A stretch of 64,000 bases of DNA, taken from positions 15,126,347-15,190,346 of the forward strand of contig OX637337.1 of the NCBI GenBank assembly GCA_951799405.1. Reading direction: 5' to 3'. The first letter of the stretch is position 1. Each line of letters begins with the position of its first letter. The position numbers and the translations under genes are program-made. The notes under the pieces were generated by a model. That model searched no databases. It was not told the DNA's origin and saw only the letters and a list, made by a program, of their open reading frames with translations. This stretch comes from Agapetus fuscipes. Lineage: Eukaryota; Arthropoda; Insecta; Trichoptera; Glossosomatidae. Of this stretch, positions 1-11,200 are shown in pieces.

Positions 1-560
1 TATGTGCAATTTAGTCCAAAAAGATACAAAAAACATATTTAAAAAGTGAAAAAAAGTTAAGCCCTATTTTTGAAGTAGTTCAGTTTAAAAAAACACTTTT
101 CGTCTAGTGTCCACGTATTTCATTTGATCAAGTGCTGACGAAACACATTGTATAGCTAGATTGAAATGACGCAAAAACGCTACACACTGTATTTATCACA
201 TCTGTCAGATGTCCCTGTATCCACATTAACAATACTTTCAAATAATAACAAATCTCTAATTATCTGGAATCCATTTTTTTTATTTTCTATGGTTGACTAC
301 CTGTGGCGTCATCCAGTCAAGGGAAACTTTGAATGTGTGCGGACTCCATTGATAGGTACTTATTGACAAAGTCTGCGAATAAACAACCATTTTACTTTTC
401 AATACAATGATGCATTAATTCTAAAATATTTTATAGTTGTTAATGTTAGCTGAGACTTCCTTCTCCGTAAAATAATTGAGGATTCTGTTCCTGTCATTAT
501 AAAAGTAGTTGTATGTGAAATTTGAAAAAACTTTTGAAGACAGTTTCAGAAGACAGAAGA
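1..560. other. Intergenic, old repeat
   Basis: No gene. Segment 120-360 resembles 44700-45210 in order (TATTTATCACATCTGTCAGATG, CTAATTATCTGGAATCC, AACTTTGAATGTGTG), so it is an old shared interspersed repeat. Confidence 0.5.
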
Positions 561-568
561 AGAAAAGA

Positions 569-847
569 CAGTTTGCATCTGCATACTTTATTCAGAATGC
601 AGTTAATATCTGCTTACTGCATTCAGGACGCAGTTAATATCTGTTTACTTTATTCAGAACGCAGTTAATATCTGCTTACTGCATTCAGAACGCAGTTAAT
701 ATCTGCTTACTTTATTCAGAACACAGTTAATATCTGCTTACTGCATTCAGAATGCAGTTAATATCTGCTTACTTTATTCAGAACGCAGTTAATATGTGCT
801 TAGTTTATTCAGAGCGCAGTTTGCATCTGTTTACTTTATTCAGAATG
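569..847 (+). repeat. 31-bp minisatellite, 9 units
   Basis: Units of CAGTTAATATCTGCTTACTG-type sequence repeat every 31 bp. The central tract alternates CTGCATTC and TTTATTC versions, so the higher-order period is 62 bp. Confidence 0.95.
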
Positions 848-1009
848 CAGAAAGCATCTATATTTTCTACACCATTCCAAAGTATCATTATTAAGAACAA
901 AGGGCGGACTATTTTTGCTTTTCTAGTCATACTTATTTCATCATTATCGGGTAATTATAGCTGTATGTGTACTTAGATGTATTTTTAAAGATGGCCAGAA
1001 CTCTAAAGA

Positions 1010-1335
1010 GTTGCTTCAACTTCTTTCTATCCTTACAATTCATTCATATTCATCTTCTTTTTCATACATTTCCTTATTTTACATTCCCTCTGCATATCAT
1101 ATTGCTTCACAAATTCATCAATCTTATCCAGTCATACTTTTCTGGTTTTTCCTTTCACATTTCCTCTACTTAAATAAATCTATATAATATCTTCACTTTA
1201 GAGTGGATGTAAAAGAAGTAAATGTGTAAAAAAGGTGATGGATTTGAATTAATGTAGATGGGTGTGCAAGGATAAGAAGAAATAGAGGCAAATGTACAGT
1301 GGCTCTGGCTACTCCTAGCGGAATGGCGACAAATT
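1010..1335. mobile_element. Two RTE 3' ends, tail to tail
   Basis: 1010-1165 is the minus-strand C-terminal coding end (plus strand reads CTTATCCAGTCATAC, TTTTCCTTTCACATTTCC). 1195-1335 is a plus-strand 3' end (GTGGCTCTGGCTACTCCTAG, CGGAATGGCGACAAATTTAC). Confidence 0.6.
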
Positions 1336-1554
1336 TACAGTTGCAAATTTCACAAACCTCCTGTTTGCTGTATTTAGCTTCACCATGATGATGTTTTTTG
1401 TTATTACTAAGATAATGTGAAATATGATCTCTACACAACTAAAATAATTAGTTTATTTGTTCCGTCAATGTCCTTATTATGTATTAACTTCACATTCTTT
1501 CAAATGCACTCTCAATGATAAAAATAATTTTAATTAAATGAATTGTCCAAAAAA

Positions 1555-1735
1555 ATGGTTTGATGGTTGTTCCCTGGACCTGTTGCCTTGTTTCATCGGA
1601 GCTGAAGCTTCCGGACGTTTCGCCCAACTGCTTTTGCAATCATTGAAGAAGCCCATCCAAGACATGGGTGAAACATCTGGAAGTTTCAGCTTCAATGGAC
1701 CACGGCAATAGATCCCAGGAAACAACCATCAACTG
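1555..1735. mobile_element. Foldback element family D, copy 1
   Basis: The left arm (GGAGCTGAAGCTTCCGGACG, TTTCGCCCA) and right arm (GGGTGAAACATCTGGAAGTTTC, GATCCCAGGAAACAACC) are inverted, joined by TTGAAGAAGCCCATCC. There is no coding capacity. Confidence 0.65.
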
Positions 1736-2062
1736 TTACAATATTTTAGTTTTCAATTATTTTATGACACAAAGGAGGTATTTGAATTGTTTACAATTAA
1801 AATAAATTAGAAAATTTCATATATTAGACAAACCAATACTGGAAAACATATTTTATTATTTGTGTTATGTTGGTATCATAACATTCATAACCAACTTTGT
1901 ACTGTGAGACAAGATGAACCGCACCATTATTTGAAAATATATTTATTCATTAAGTTTTGTTGATATTGTAACCAGCATTCTGATGAGACACCCTTGTTGT
2001 ATGGTAAGCTAATGAACTCTACAGCAAGGGTGTCTATCGAGAATAAAGTAAGGTTACCAGGG

Positions 2063-3112
2063 TCTGTAGCTCAACGGGTGTCGGTAGATCTTACCATATC
2101 TATATGATAAGGTAGCAATGAAATACGGCAGCGTGTAAACAGCTGAACGCTGTAAGTGTGTTTTCCATACAAAACCTATTGTTCAGCGATCAGTTGTATT
2201 TTCAAATAAATACAGTAAGCCCCGGTATTGTCAACGTTAGCATATGTGACTTTAAGCTGATAAAAAAAACTACCCGCATGATTGGCATAAGTGCGTCCGT
2301 ACTATTCGTATGGGGAGCTCAACCCCACGTCCTGAGAACCTCGTCCCTGGCGCTGTGCTTATCTGCAGCCGAATACGCTGCACCGGTGTGGTACAACTCA
2401 ACACACACAAAGAGAGTGGATGTAGCAATTAATGAGACAGTCAGAATAATATCTGGCTGCCTAAAACCGACCCCCATAAAAAAAATCTATCCAATAGTGG
2501 GAATTGCTCCTCCTAAAATCAGAAGAAGTGTAGCGGCAGAGATTGAGCGTAATAAACAACACACCGACCCTCGACATCCTATGTTCGGGTCTCAGGTGCG
2601 ACCTCAATGCAGACTCAAGTCGAGAAGAAGTTTCCTGGAGACGACGTCCCCGGTGGTTGGCTTCCCTGGTGCCCGAAGGCTGTCTCTATGGAGAGATAAT
2701 ACCGAGCCCACGTTGCTCCCTCAGGCGGAGGAAATATCAGTGGGCCACAAGCTACCATTCACAACATGGAGGGCACTCAATAGACTCAGAACAGGTGTCT
2801 CCCGTTGCTACAGTAACCTCAAAAAATGGGGTTACAGAGATGAAGAAACCTGCGAGTGTGGCTCCGTGCAAAACTACAAACATCTTTTTTCTTGTCCCCT
2901 GATTGGAGCAACGTGCACGCTTGAGGACGTGGTGATGGCGAGCGGAAGTGGAGTTCGTGTGGCCGAGTACTGGGGGCTGCACATATGATGGTGTTCCGGA
3001 CACGGAAAGTAAAGTAAGTACTATTTGTATAAAGTCACTATGCTAATGTGGAAAATACCAAACCTAAGATCTACCGGCGCCTGTTGAATCTGTAGACCCA
3101 GAGGGTTGTCTA
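2063..3112. mobile_element. TIR element interrupted by a LINE fragment
   Basis: The left arm (2063-2150) and right arm (3060-3112) match the inverted arms of the element at 44326-44575 (GTAGATCTTACCATATCT; CGGCGTGTAAACAG). A LINE fragment lies between them. Confidence 0.55.
2310..3003 (+). mobile_element. LINE RT C-terminal region (jockey/CR1-like relic)
   Basis: Reads LALCLSAAEYAAPVWYNSTH, RIISGCLKPTPIKKIYPIVG, ALNRLRTGVSRCYSNLKKWG and the zinc-finger-like CECGSVQNYKHLFSCPL near its end. These are common to LINE-encoded reverse transcriptases of arthropods. It is 5' truncated but still open to its TGA at 2988. The in-frame stretch 2158-2300 is element arm, not LINE coding. Confidence 0.75.
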
Positions 3113-4287
3113 CCTAATATTTGATTTTTTTAATAAATTTTAATTGATAAAAATGTCAAACGACTATAACTACAGTCTAACTTTGTTTTTATTTGAGTTC
3201 TTGAATCATAATTGATTTATGTGTTTGACTGTTGCCACTTTATAATTTGTTGCTTAGTGATATAATACTGATAAGTTGTTAGTTAGAGAGTTTAAGATAG
3301 ACCTCCATCCTGTATAATAGAAGAGTTTTAAATTATTAAAAACTCATAATAGGTATTATGTGTTGTTCTGTCCAAAACGTACTCCATTATTTTTGTCGAT
3401 GATATATTCTATCATAGCGGATAAGGTGCAGTCGAATTAGAGTTGTTGAAACAAGTGCAAAGTGAATCCTCTTTGCGAATTAATTTTATAAAAAAGGGAT
3501 TGCAGTACCTACTGCTATAGCTCTAAAAAATGGCACCGAAAAGTGGATGAGCATTCATTTTATAAGTTTGCATCGTCCTCGTAAACAATGGAGGAAATTT
3601 TCAGGCAAGAGCTAATGTATAATTATTCAATAATAATATATATTTAATAATAATATTCAATATATACTTAACATATATTTTGCATTATTATCGGCACTAA
3701 TGTTCAGACGAAGTAGGTATATAGTGAGGGAAAGTGTAGTTATTTTGTATTGCTGTGTATTGAGTAGGTAGATAAATAAGAATTCATGTTTTGTCGTTAT
3801 ATAACATTCCTACAATATTTACTTAGTTACATTTTGAATTTTAAATGCATTGATTATAGCACAGTATAACAGCAATTACACACAAGACACATTCTGCCCG
3901 GTTCGTCTATGGTTTTTTTCTATTCGGCGCTGGGTCGGAAGTCCAGTAGTGCATGGAGATGTATGAAAGCTTTCACACGGTTTGTCCGGTAATTCATAGA
4001 CAGACCGGACAGAATGTATTGTGTCTGGAAAGGCCCTTAAAAATTACACTTTAACTGAGCTGTGGGGTTTACTAAAACATGTATGGAAATTAAAACAGCG
4101 CCTATGGTGAGTGTTTTATTTTCCATACTTGCACAACACATTTCAACTTTCTTAAAACATAAAATTCTATACTTGGAGTTGTGATATGTTTGAAGGGGGT
4201 TTTGTTTAAAGTGTTTTTTGGTATTGGGTGTAAAATCTGAAATATCAAAATCAAATAAGAAGTCTTATCATTTAAATTCCAAATACG
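3113..4287. other. Intergenic, unrecognised AT-rich sequence
   Basis: I see no gene or clear repeat here. A local inverted theme (GTCCGGTAATTCATAGACAGACC versus CCGGTTCGTCTATGG) around 3898-4015 suggests another decayed foldback element. Confidence 0.4.
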
Positions 4288-4602
4288 TTTTTTTTAAGAA
4301 ATCCTGTTCGGGAGACTCCCTAGATTCTAGAGACTCTAGGGGTCTATGACACTTTTTTTTAGTGCCAAAGAGGTGTTTACGAGCTTGGTCGTCGCTACAA
4401 AGCGCCAATACTCAAGCAAGACCCAGTTTCTGTAAGGCTGGATGGACCATTTAGTGACCGGTCTTTGGTAAAGGTTTTATGAATTGTTTCAACCCAGCAA
4501 GGAGCATATTAGAAATATAAGTGGTAATTTTTTTGTGCTCCGCCGGGATCCGAACCTTCCATTTACGAGTCCCAAGTGTTGCCACTGGACTACGGACCGG
4601 TC
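4288..4602 (-). mobile_element. SINE family A, LINE-like tail
   Basis: Mirror of the 12572-12893 copy: T run, AGAAATCCTGTTCGGGAGAC, the body AAGACCCAGTTTCTGTAAGG, and the tRNA-like head ending CTACGGACCGGTC. Confidence 0.75.
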
Positions 4603-4614
4603 TAAGTTTGCTGT

Positions 4615-4775
4615 GTTAATAAAATTTATCTACCTTTACCAAAGACTAGTCATCATCCAGCTATACTGCAATTTTGCTTGAGAACTGGCACTCTCTAAAG
4701 CAACACCCAAGATCGCAAAGGGCTCTTGAGAAGAAAAAAACATCACTCACCACATAGCATCCCAATATTTATTTG
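4615..4775 (+). mobile_element. SINE family A body and alternative tail, headless
   Basis: Body (CTTTACCAAAGACTAGTCATC, GAGAACTGGCACTC) followed by the other tail type (GGGCTCTTGAG, CACTCACCACATAG). It directly abuts the inverted copy on its left. Confidence 0.6.
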
Positions 4776-5020
4776 TTATAAACTTTACATTAACTGCCAA
4801 TGGGTACCTGAATGAATGAAGTACAGCGAATCTCAAAAGAAAGTTTGTAGAAAATCAATTAAAGAAAAGCAAGTAATGAATGAAAGGCAAGTTGTTTTCT
4901 ACCATTGTGATGATATTGATCAGCTGGATTTGGATTTAAAATTTTTGTTGTAGCAGTTTCTTTATCTTTTTCACCCATTTCCAAATGATAAGTATGTTTT
5001 GCACATTTTTCTCCTGAAAA

Positions 5021-5061
5021 TACAGTTACCAAATCACCATTTTGGTGATTTGGTAACTGTA
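5021..5061. repeat. 41-bp perfect hairpin
   Basis: 19-bp arms (TACAGTTACCAAATCACCA) around a TTT loop, exact. Confidence 0.95.
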
Positions 5062-5084
5062 CTTAACACACTTAAGGTCCAAGT

Positions 5085-5222
5085 TCTCAGATGTTTCACC
5101 CATGTCTATGATAGTTTTTTGCAGCGTAAGGATGATGATGTTGATGAAATGAAACATCCAGAAGCTCCAGCTCCAATAGACCATTACAACATATCCCGGA
5201 AAACAACTCTCCAGTATTAATG
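5085..5222. mobile_element. Foldback element family D, copy 2
   Basis: GATGTTTCACCCATGTCTATG, then CATCCAGAAGCTCCAGCTCC and CCCGGAAAACAACTCTCCAG, the right arm of the family. It follows a 41-bp perfect palindrome at 5021-5061. Confidence 0.6.
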
Positions 5223-5919
5223 GTCATGTGCTTTCACAGCTATAACTATGAGTATTCTTCATTTTTTTCCCCTTCTGTTGACAAATCTGAAGGATCTGTT
5301 TGTGTCGCTATTCCTTCTGTGATGAAGACTGTCAGCTATCATGACATCTCTTCGGAGGTCTTTCCAGGGGTCTTCTTCCGGTTGGGTTCTACTGAAGGGC
5401 GACACGTGGGAGACTATCATGTCCCATTCTATCGATAACTCATATTCAATAAACATAAATCTTCTTTTGAGTTTCCCTTTATATTATGTTTTTAAGAATA
5501 ATACACTATTCACTAAGACATATCATTTGTACAATTTGTAGGAAGAGCTTGCAGGGATTTATTTACCTCATTCCTTTATATTGTTGCCTGTTTGTTTTTG
5601 TTATTCATTTACTATAACTTTGTTAAAAAATGTATTTTAAAATAATTTAAGAGTATTATGGTAAATTCAACATGAAAAAAAACAAATGATAACCCATGGG
5701 TTGTGGCTCACCAAGAGTTTTAAAAACATAATAAACAAACCATTAAAAACATATATAACTTCAATCTGGCCTTTTCAGTTTTACTTTCATTTTTGAAATC
5801 ATGTGCGCTTTGAAGTGACATGGCTGCAATGGATCAGGAGGCTTTTTGTTCTAGCCGTTTCAGCTCTGGTCTGCTGTCTGTCATACGCAGGTCGTAGAGA
5901 TCTTTACCTTACTGATCCT

Positions 5920-6207
5920 GACCGGTCTATAGTCTAGTGGTTAAAATTCGTGATTGGAAGAAACTGGGTTCGATTTCCAGCGGAGCACAACAAAAAAACT
6001 TTTTTCAAACATTCTCTTCACTAGGTTGGCAAATTTATCTGCCTTTACCAAAGACCAGTCACCATAGGTCCATCCAGCCTTAAAGCAATTGAATCTTGCT
6101 TAAAAATTGGCGTTTCTACAGAGACAACCAAGCTCGCGGAGGGCTCTTGAGGTGTGATTCTCACAAAAACAGCGCTCACCGAATAAATCATCCTAATTTT
6201 ATTATTA
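5920..6207 (+). mobile_element. SINE family A, second tail type
   Basis: Head GACCGGTCTATAGTCTAGTGG and GGGTTCGATTTCCAGCGG, body, then the tail GGGCTCTTGAGGTGTGATTC and CGCTCACCGAATAAATC. Confidence 0.75.
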
Positions 6208-6547
6208 TAACTCTCCTTCAGCATGTCTTTGTTTCCATGCAGAATTATTTAAGCATCCATCCATGATGGCGGCCTACTTTGCTTTTTATTGAAAAATCCT
6301 AAAGCTTAAGAAATAAAAACCAAAAAACCTTTGCACTCACTTACAGAGTGTGTCTAATGGATTCAGTACAAATCTGAATTTAAAACTTTTTTCTTGGCGC
6401 ACAAACGTCACACTTGTATGGGACTATAGTCCTGAGCAACCAATAACCAAATATTTATTTTCCTTTTCCCTAGCAACCTGGCTTTTTGGCATTACGATTT
6501 TGTCTATGCCAATTAATGTTTGGACCTTATTTATTAATGTGCAAGCG

Positions 6548-6617
6548 GTTTCGTGAACAATCTTCACACAATCAGGTAATAATTTGTACCTGATGATGTG
6601 AAGATTGTTCTCGAAAC
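6548..6617. repeat. Hairpin with ~30-bp arms
   Basis: GTTTCGTGAACAATCTTCAC on the left mirrors GTGAAGATTGTTCTCGAAAC on the right with about two mismatches. The loop is AT-rich. Confidence 0.9.
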
Positions 6618-6619
6618 TG

Positions 6620-7780
6620 GTCGTACATTGATATATTGTACCGACTCTGTAACCAAATACAAAGTTGTTTTGATATTTTATTCCTTTAAGAAAGAATGGT
6701 TACAAAGTATGTCTCATCAATCAAAGGCATTTATTGTTTCCCCGAAGTGTCCATTACATTCTGCTACTCACGTACACTGACAGCAATAGCGGGCATTTGT
6801 GTTTGGGAGGGTCCTTATGTACTTTACTTATAAGTATTACACACATTTATCTGTAAAGAATGAACCTAACTTATGAATTAATTGTGCAATATAGGTATAC
6901 TAATAAAGTCATTGTTTGTATTCAAAATATCTGTCTTTCTTTACTCCTTAATCATCCATGTCTCCTTTAGGTTTCATTCCCAAGCATTTTAACCAATGAC
7001 ATATAATACAAGCAAACCCGAAACTACTTTACGACATTAAAACCCCGTCTGAGAAATAACTGGCAGCCAGACATTTCAGACACCACAGTGGTGTTTTTTT
7101 ACTTTAATTTTACCTCTAAATTCAAAACCCTATCCTATCTCGCTTAGCTGTATAAAGTTTTCAGGTCGCTCCAAATCCCACAGGCGCAGTCTCTCCCCTG
7201 CCGGCTCCATAATCAAAGGGTTCACAGAGCTCAAGAAACTGGGACGCAACTTCAAGCGCTGTGATGATGAGCCACTATGTCTGAAAAAGCAGTGCTGCAG
7301 ATTCATCAGGACCTTTCATCGTTCAACCCTTGAGGCTTTTTCGCGTCTTACATGTGGGGGGGCTACGCCTGCTAGTGGGTAGTTTTCCTATAGGCGTAGG
7401 TTTGAGACATCCGGTGATGATGCAACAAGCAAGTTCATTCAGTGCTATATCGACTAGTTTGGCGTGTATTGAAAGCCCCCATACAGGAGCACACTAATAT
7501 ACTGAAAAACTCACTAACACACTGTTATTGGTTGCTATGGATTAAAGTTGCTGTTCCCCCTACAAGGAGGTCAATAGGTTTGCCATAGATAGAGGAATGG
7601 CGAAAAAGATCAATGAACATTGCTGCAGGCCAATCTTAGGGTTGAGACAGAAGAAAAAGAAGGGCCTTGTCACATAGACCTGTGACCTTTGCACGCCCAG
7701 AAAAAAAAACATTATTGCATAAAAAATAAATCAAAAGATATCCTTAATATTACTGGAGGCATATTTTATAAACTTCACGT
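6620..7780. other. Intergenic, nothing recognised
   Basis: AT-rich sequence without supported ORFs. The short ORFs lack homologous features and codon bias. Confidence 0.5.
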
Positions 7781-7925
7781 CAATTCAAGTGAAGTAGTTG
7801 GCGTAAGGCCAGTCTTCGCCGGAAAAAAAATAGGTTCCAGAGGCTACATGCGACCCCTTCGGAGACAACTCTGCAAGAAGTCACACTGTACAGTTTTGTT
7901 GCAAAGTTACATTCTTGTATAAGAA
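7780..7925 (+). mobile_element. Diverged SINE family B-like fragment
   Basis: AAGTAGTTGGCGTAAGGCCAG, ATGCGACCCCTTCGGAG and AAGTCACACTGTACAG parallel family B but with low identity. The 77-codon ORF here is not a gene. Confidence 0.4.
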
Positions 7926-8149
7926 AACCCCCTACTGGAAGGACTAAGAGCTGTGTGATAGGAGGGTAGGGACTGTAGGAGAAAGACAGCGCTGGCAGTG
8001 GTTGATCAATGAGGCCAAGATCCATCACGGGTTGTCGTGCCACAGATGATGACGAAGTAAAAAAATAGAGTCTGATTAAAAATAAGAGTATATTAGTTGC
8101 AAGTGTAATAATTATGTCACAGTTCAATTCAACAGCAGAGGAGAGGACT

Positions 8150-8262
8150 TCAGTCGTCGCTGTCACTCTGTCCAGGCACATAGTCAGCATCGTCCTCATC
8201 ATCTGTAATGTCCACATCGGCCAGGTCTTGGAACAACGACTCGTCAACTTTCACTGCATCTC
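8150..8262 (-). CDS. RWDD1: RWDD1 coding exon 5 (C-terminus)
   Basis: Encodes residues 203-239. It starts DAVKVDESLFQDLADVD, which matches the human EVDESLFQEM block, and ends with an acidic tail and TGA. Immediately downstream lies a short LINE-tail-like repeat (about 8000-8065). Confidence 0.93.
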
Positions 8263-11200
8263 CTGGAATGTAAGAAAACATCTGTGAGTCAATGAACATG
8301 TAAAACTTTTGTTTTAAGATAAATTAAGATTTAATGTATAAAATAAAAATAGGAATATGGTTTTATCTTCACTGGAGTTTTTAAATCAAGAGCGTTTCTA
8401 GATTTTATTTTTTAGAAAGTAATTTACATAATAGGCCATGCCTAATTCATACAACAAGAAAAAGAGGATCAGTTACCCAAGTATAAAACATTGTGTAAAC
8501 TCACCTTCATGCGTAAACTTAAAAAATGTATTCAAACTTAATCACTCTCTAGGAGTGCCTTTGTATATTCCATACATTTTCGACTTACATAATCGAGGTG
8601 AGATTTACGCAATGTAAGTACTAGGGGTACAGTTGAACAGAAACGTAAGTTACAATGGCCCATTCCAAGTATTTGTATAAATCCTGTTTTATATTATTGT
8701 GAAATTTTGGTATCTGTCAGTCCTGTACATTAAGTCTATAAAATTAAAGTTTTGAAAATGTTGGCAAAAAGTAGCTGGCAAAGTATGCCTTCACCTTCAT
8801 CCAGGAATTTGAGGTCAGACTCGTTGAGGGTGTTGTCCGTCAGGAAGAGCTCCTTGCCGGTGAGCTTCTTGCTGTCCTTGGAGTCCTTCTCTCTTCTGCT
8901 CACAATGCCCGTCTCTATCTCAAACTGTGTCCTCCACGCCAGGAAGGATTCCACTGTGACCCGCGTCCCCTCAAACCGTTTCTACAAAACACAAACATCA
9001 GTAAAGTCTTTCCTACTCCAACAATAACTTTTCTGAGCTGTGAGCTTATGACGTACGCCATGGAAAGAAGAGATGACACAACAAAAACAAAAAGCCTACT
9101 TAGGACATTGGAGATGAAAGTTGTGAGACCTATCACAGGAAATCCTTTAAAGAATCCGCAATGAAGACATCAGGCGGACCTGTGATACAGAGGACATCGG
9201 ACAAGTACCCTAGAAGTAACTATGTGCCAAAACAAAGCAGATCTATGATCTAAATTAAGAGCAATAATAATTTTATAGTAACTACCCTCTTCTCCAACTG
9301 TCAAATGTAACATTAAAAAATTGTCCCAGTATTTATGTGATCAAACAATCCTACATCAAGTTATGGAGGAAAATGAGATTTTGATCTCTATTGATTCGTT
9401 TTTAAAGTTCTTACAAACCCAACCAACTTCTATTTTACTAATCCCTTTCTATCCTGAGAAACTTTAGACATAGTAGTATCGAAGAACTCCGCTACATTAC
9501 ATTTCTCAATATCATTTGGCGCCAAATCCATATTGACCTATCAGAGATTATAGGTTGACTTTGACTTATAGGTTGGTATGAGGCTGACCATCCATACTGT
9601 AAAAAATGGTTCACTTTGCCAATGTTACCCCTGTTTCAAGGAAGGTCGGCAAAAGTTGTGGGGCTAATGTTCATTTGAGGTTTGGATTTTATTTGTAAGT
9701 ACACATTCAGCATTTGTAAGCGCGAACTACACGTGTTGGTTTGTGGGCATACATCTGAGAGCTTTAAATGAATATATCCTTGCAACTTAGATTATAGATT
9801 ATTATATATATAGAGTGCTCAAAAACTGTCATGGCGTAGCTGTGGTAAACAAAGACCGCCGAGACATATTTATGTAATTTTTTGTGCAAAATTCATAAAA
9901 TAGATACATGCTACTAAGCTACATATCTAGTGCAACTCCTTGCTGTGCTTTCCCAGAAGGGATTGCATGTGATGAGTGAAACCTATTTATTTTACAGGTA
10001 AGGAGACTGGCCTCAGGCCAACCACTTTAGTTGCCCAGCTCCCGAGGCGGCTGGTACTCATTTCTTGTAAAGGCTAAGTAAACCTTTGCAGTATTTTATT
10101 TTGGGTTTTTAAATTAACACCGGAACAGTAATCATTTCTGACACCTTCGGTAAGCACTTACCAACTGAGCTATCGACCAGACGCCAATCAAAAAAGTCAA
10201 CTATTTCATCACCCTAAATTATATAATGGCTGATTAGACAACAACAAAAAAGTATAAGCATGCAAGGAAGCGAGATGTAGACGAAAAAAACAGGAAGAAG
10301 AAGAACAGGAGAAGAAAGGACAACCACATTGCAATTCTCTTCACAAAGTTTTTTAATGATAATATGAATGCGTCACCATTTCAGCTTCCTCCTCTGCCTT
10401 GAGTTTCCTGAGAGCCCCCTCCTCTCTTTCTTTTCTGATCTGATCTGACTTTAGGTTGAGCCACTCCTGACCGGCAGACACCAGCGTGAATATCATAACC
10501 ATTCCCAAGTTCTCTTTTGCCTGTAAAACATAAACAATAAGTAACATTGGACTTGGCTTGGTCAAACCACCGTCGTTCTAGGGTTGTTCATACAAAGCTA
10601 TTGACAATGCCAGCTCATTTGGAGATTATATTTTTTTTAAAGAGTACCTCTGCAATTTAACTCAACAACTTCAATCTCAGAAGCCTGAAATTAGAGTTAT
10701 GTCTTCGAATAGTAGATTCTACATCTTTCCAATTGTTCTCTATGGCATAGAAGGGAGTGCACTAACCCAGTGCCTCTTAAAGCAAATCAGTGCCTTTTTT
10801 ATTTATATACCGTTGTAATGCAAAAATCTCTTGGATGGATCAAGGCACAAAGGCAGAGGCTACAGCTGGCACTCTATCCAGGGGGAGTACTCGGTCTCTA
10901 TGCTGGGAGGGTCGTATGGGTAGCTGGTTACTCATTTGTTCATTAACTCTTTGGCTGCGGCTGGCATGCATAGATGTCATGACTAAACTTGCATACAGTG
11001 CGGCTGGCATCTATCCATGTCATCGAAGTTTAAAGCTTCCCCTGACATCTGTGTTAAAATTTTTCAAACTTTTTTGTTGCTTACATTATAGGTAGGTACA
11101 CTAATAAAATCTCATATTATACATATTTTGAAAATATTCTTTCTCAAATATTTCGTCAGAACAGCTCAACCTCTCGTCCCGCGCGTATGGTACCAATGTT

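Noticed and set aside
569..847. CRISPR array
   Set aside because: Units are contiguous without unique spacers, and the genome is eukaryotic; it is a minisatellite.
2158..2988. A 276-codon ORF as a host gene
   Set aside because: Its C-terminal two-thirds is a LINE RT tail with a zinc-finger-like motif, and its first third is TIR-element sequence read in frame.
8752..9027. A plus-strand ORF overlapping RWDD1 exon 4
   Set aside because: It is the antisense of a well-supported exon.
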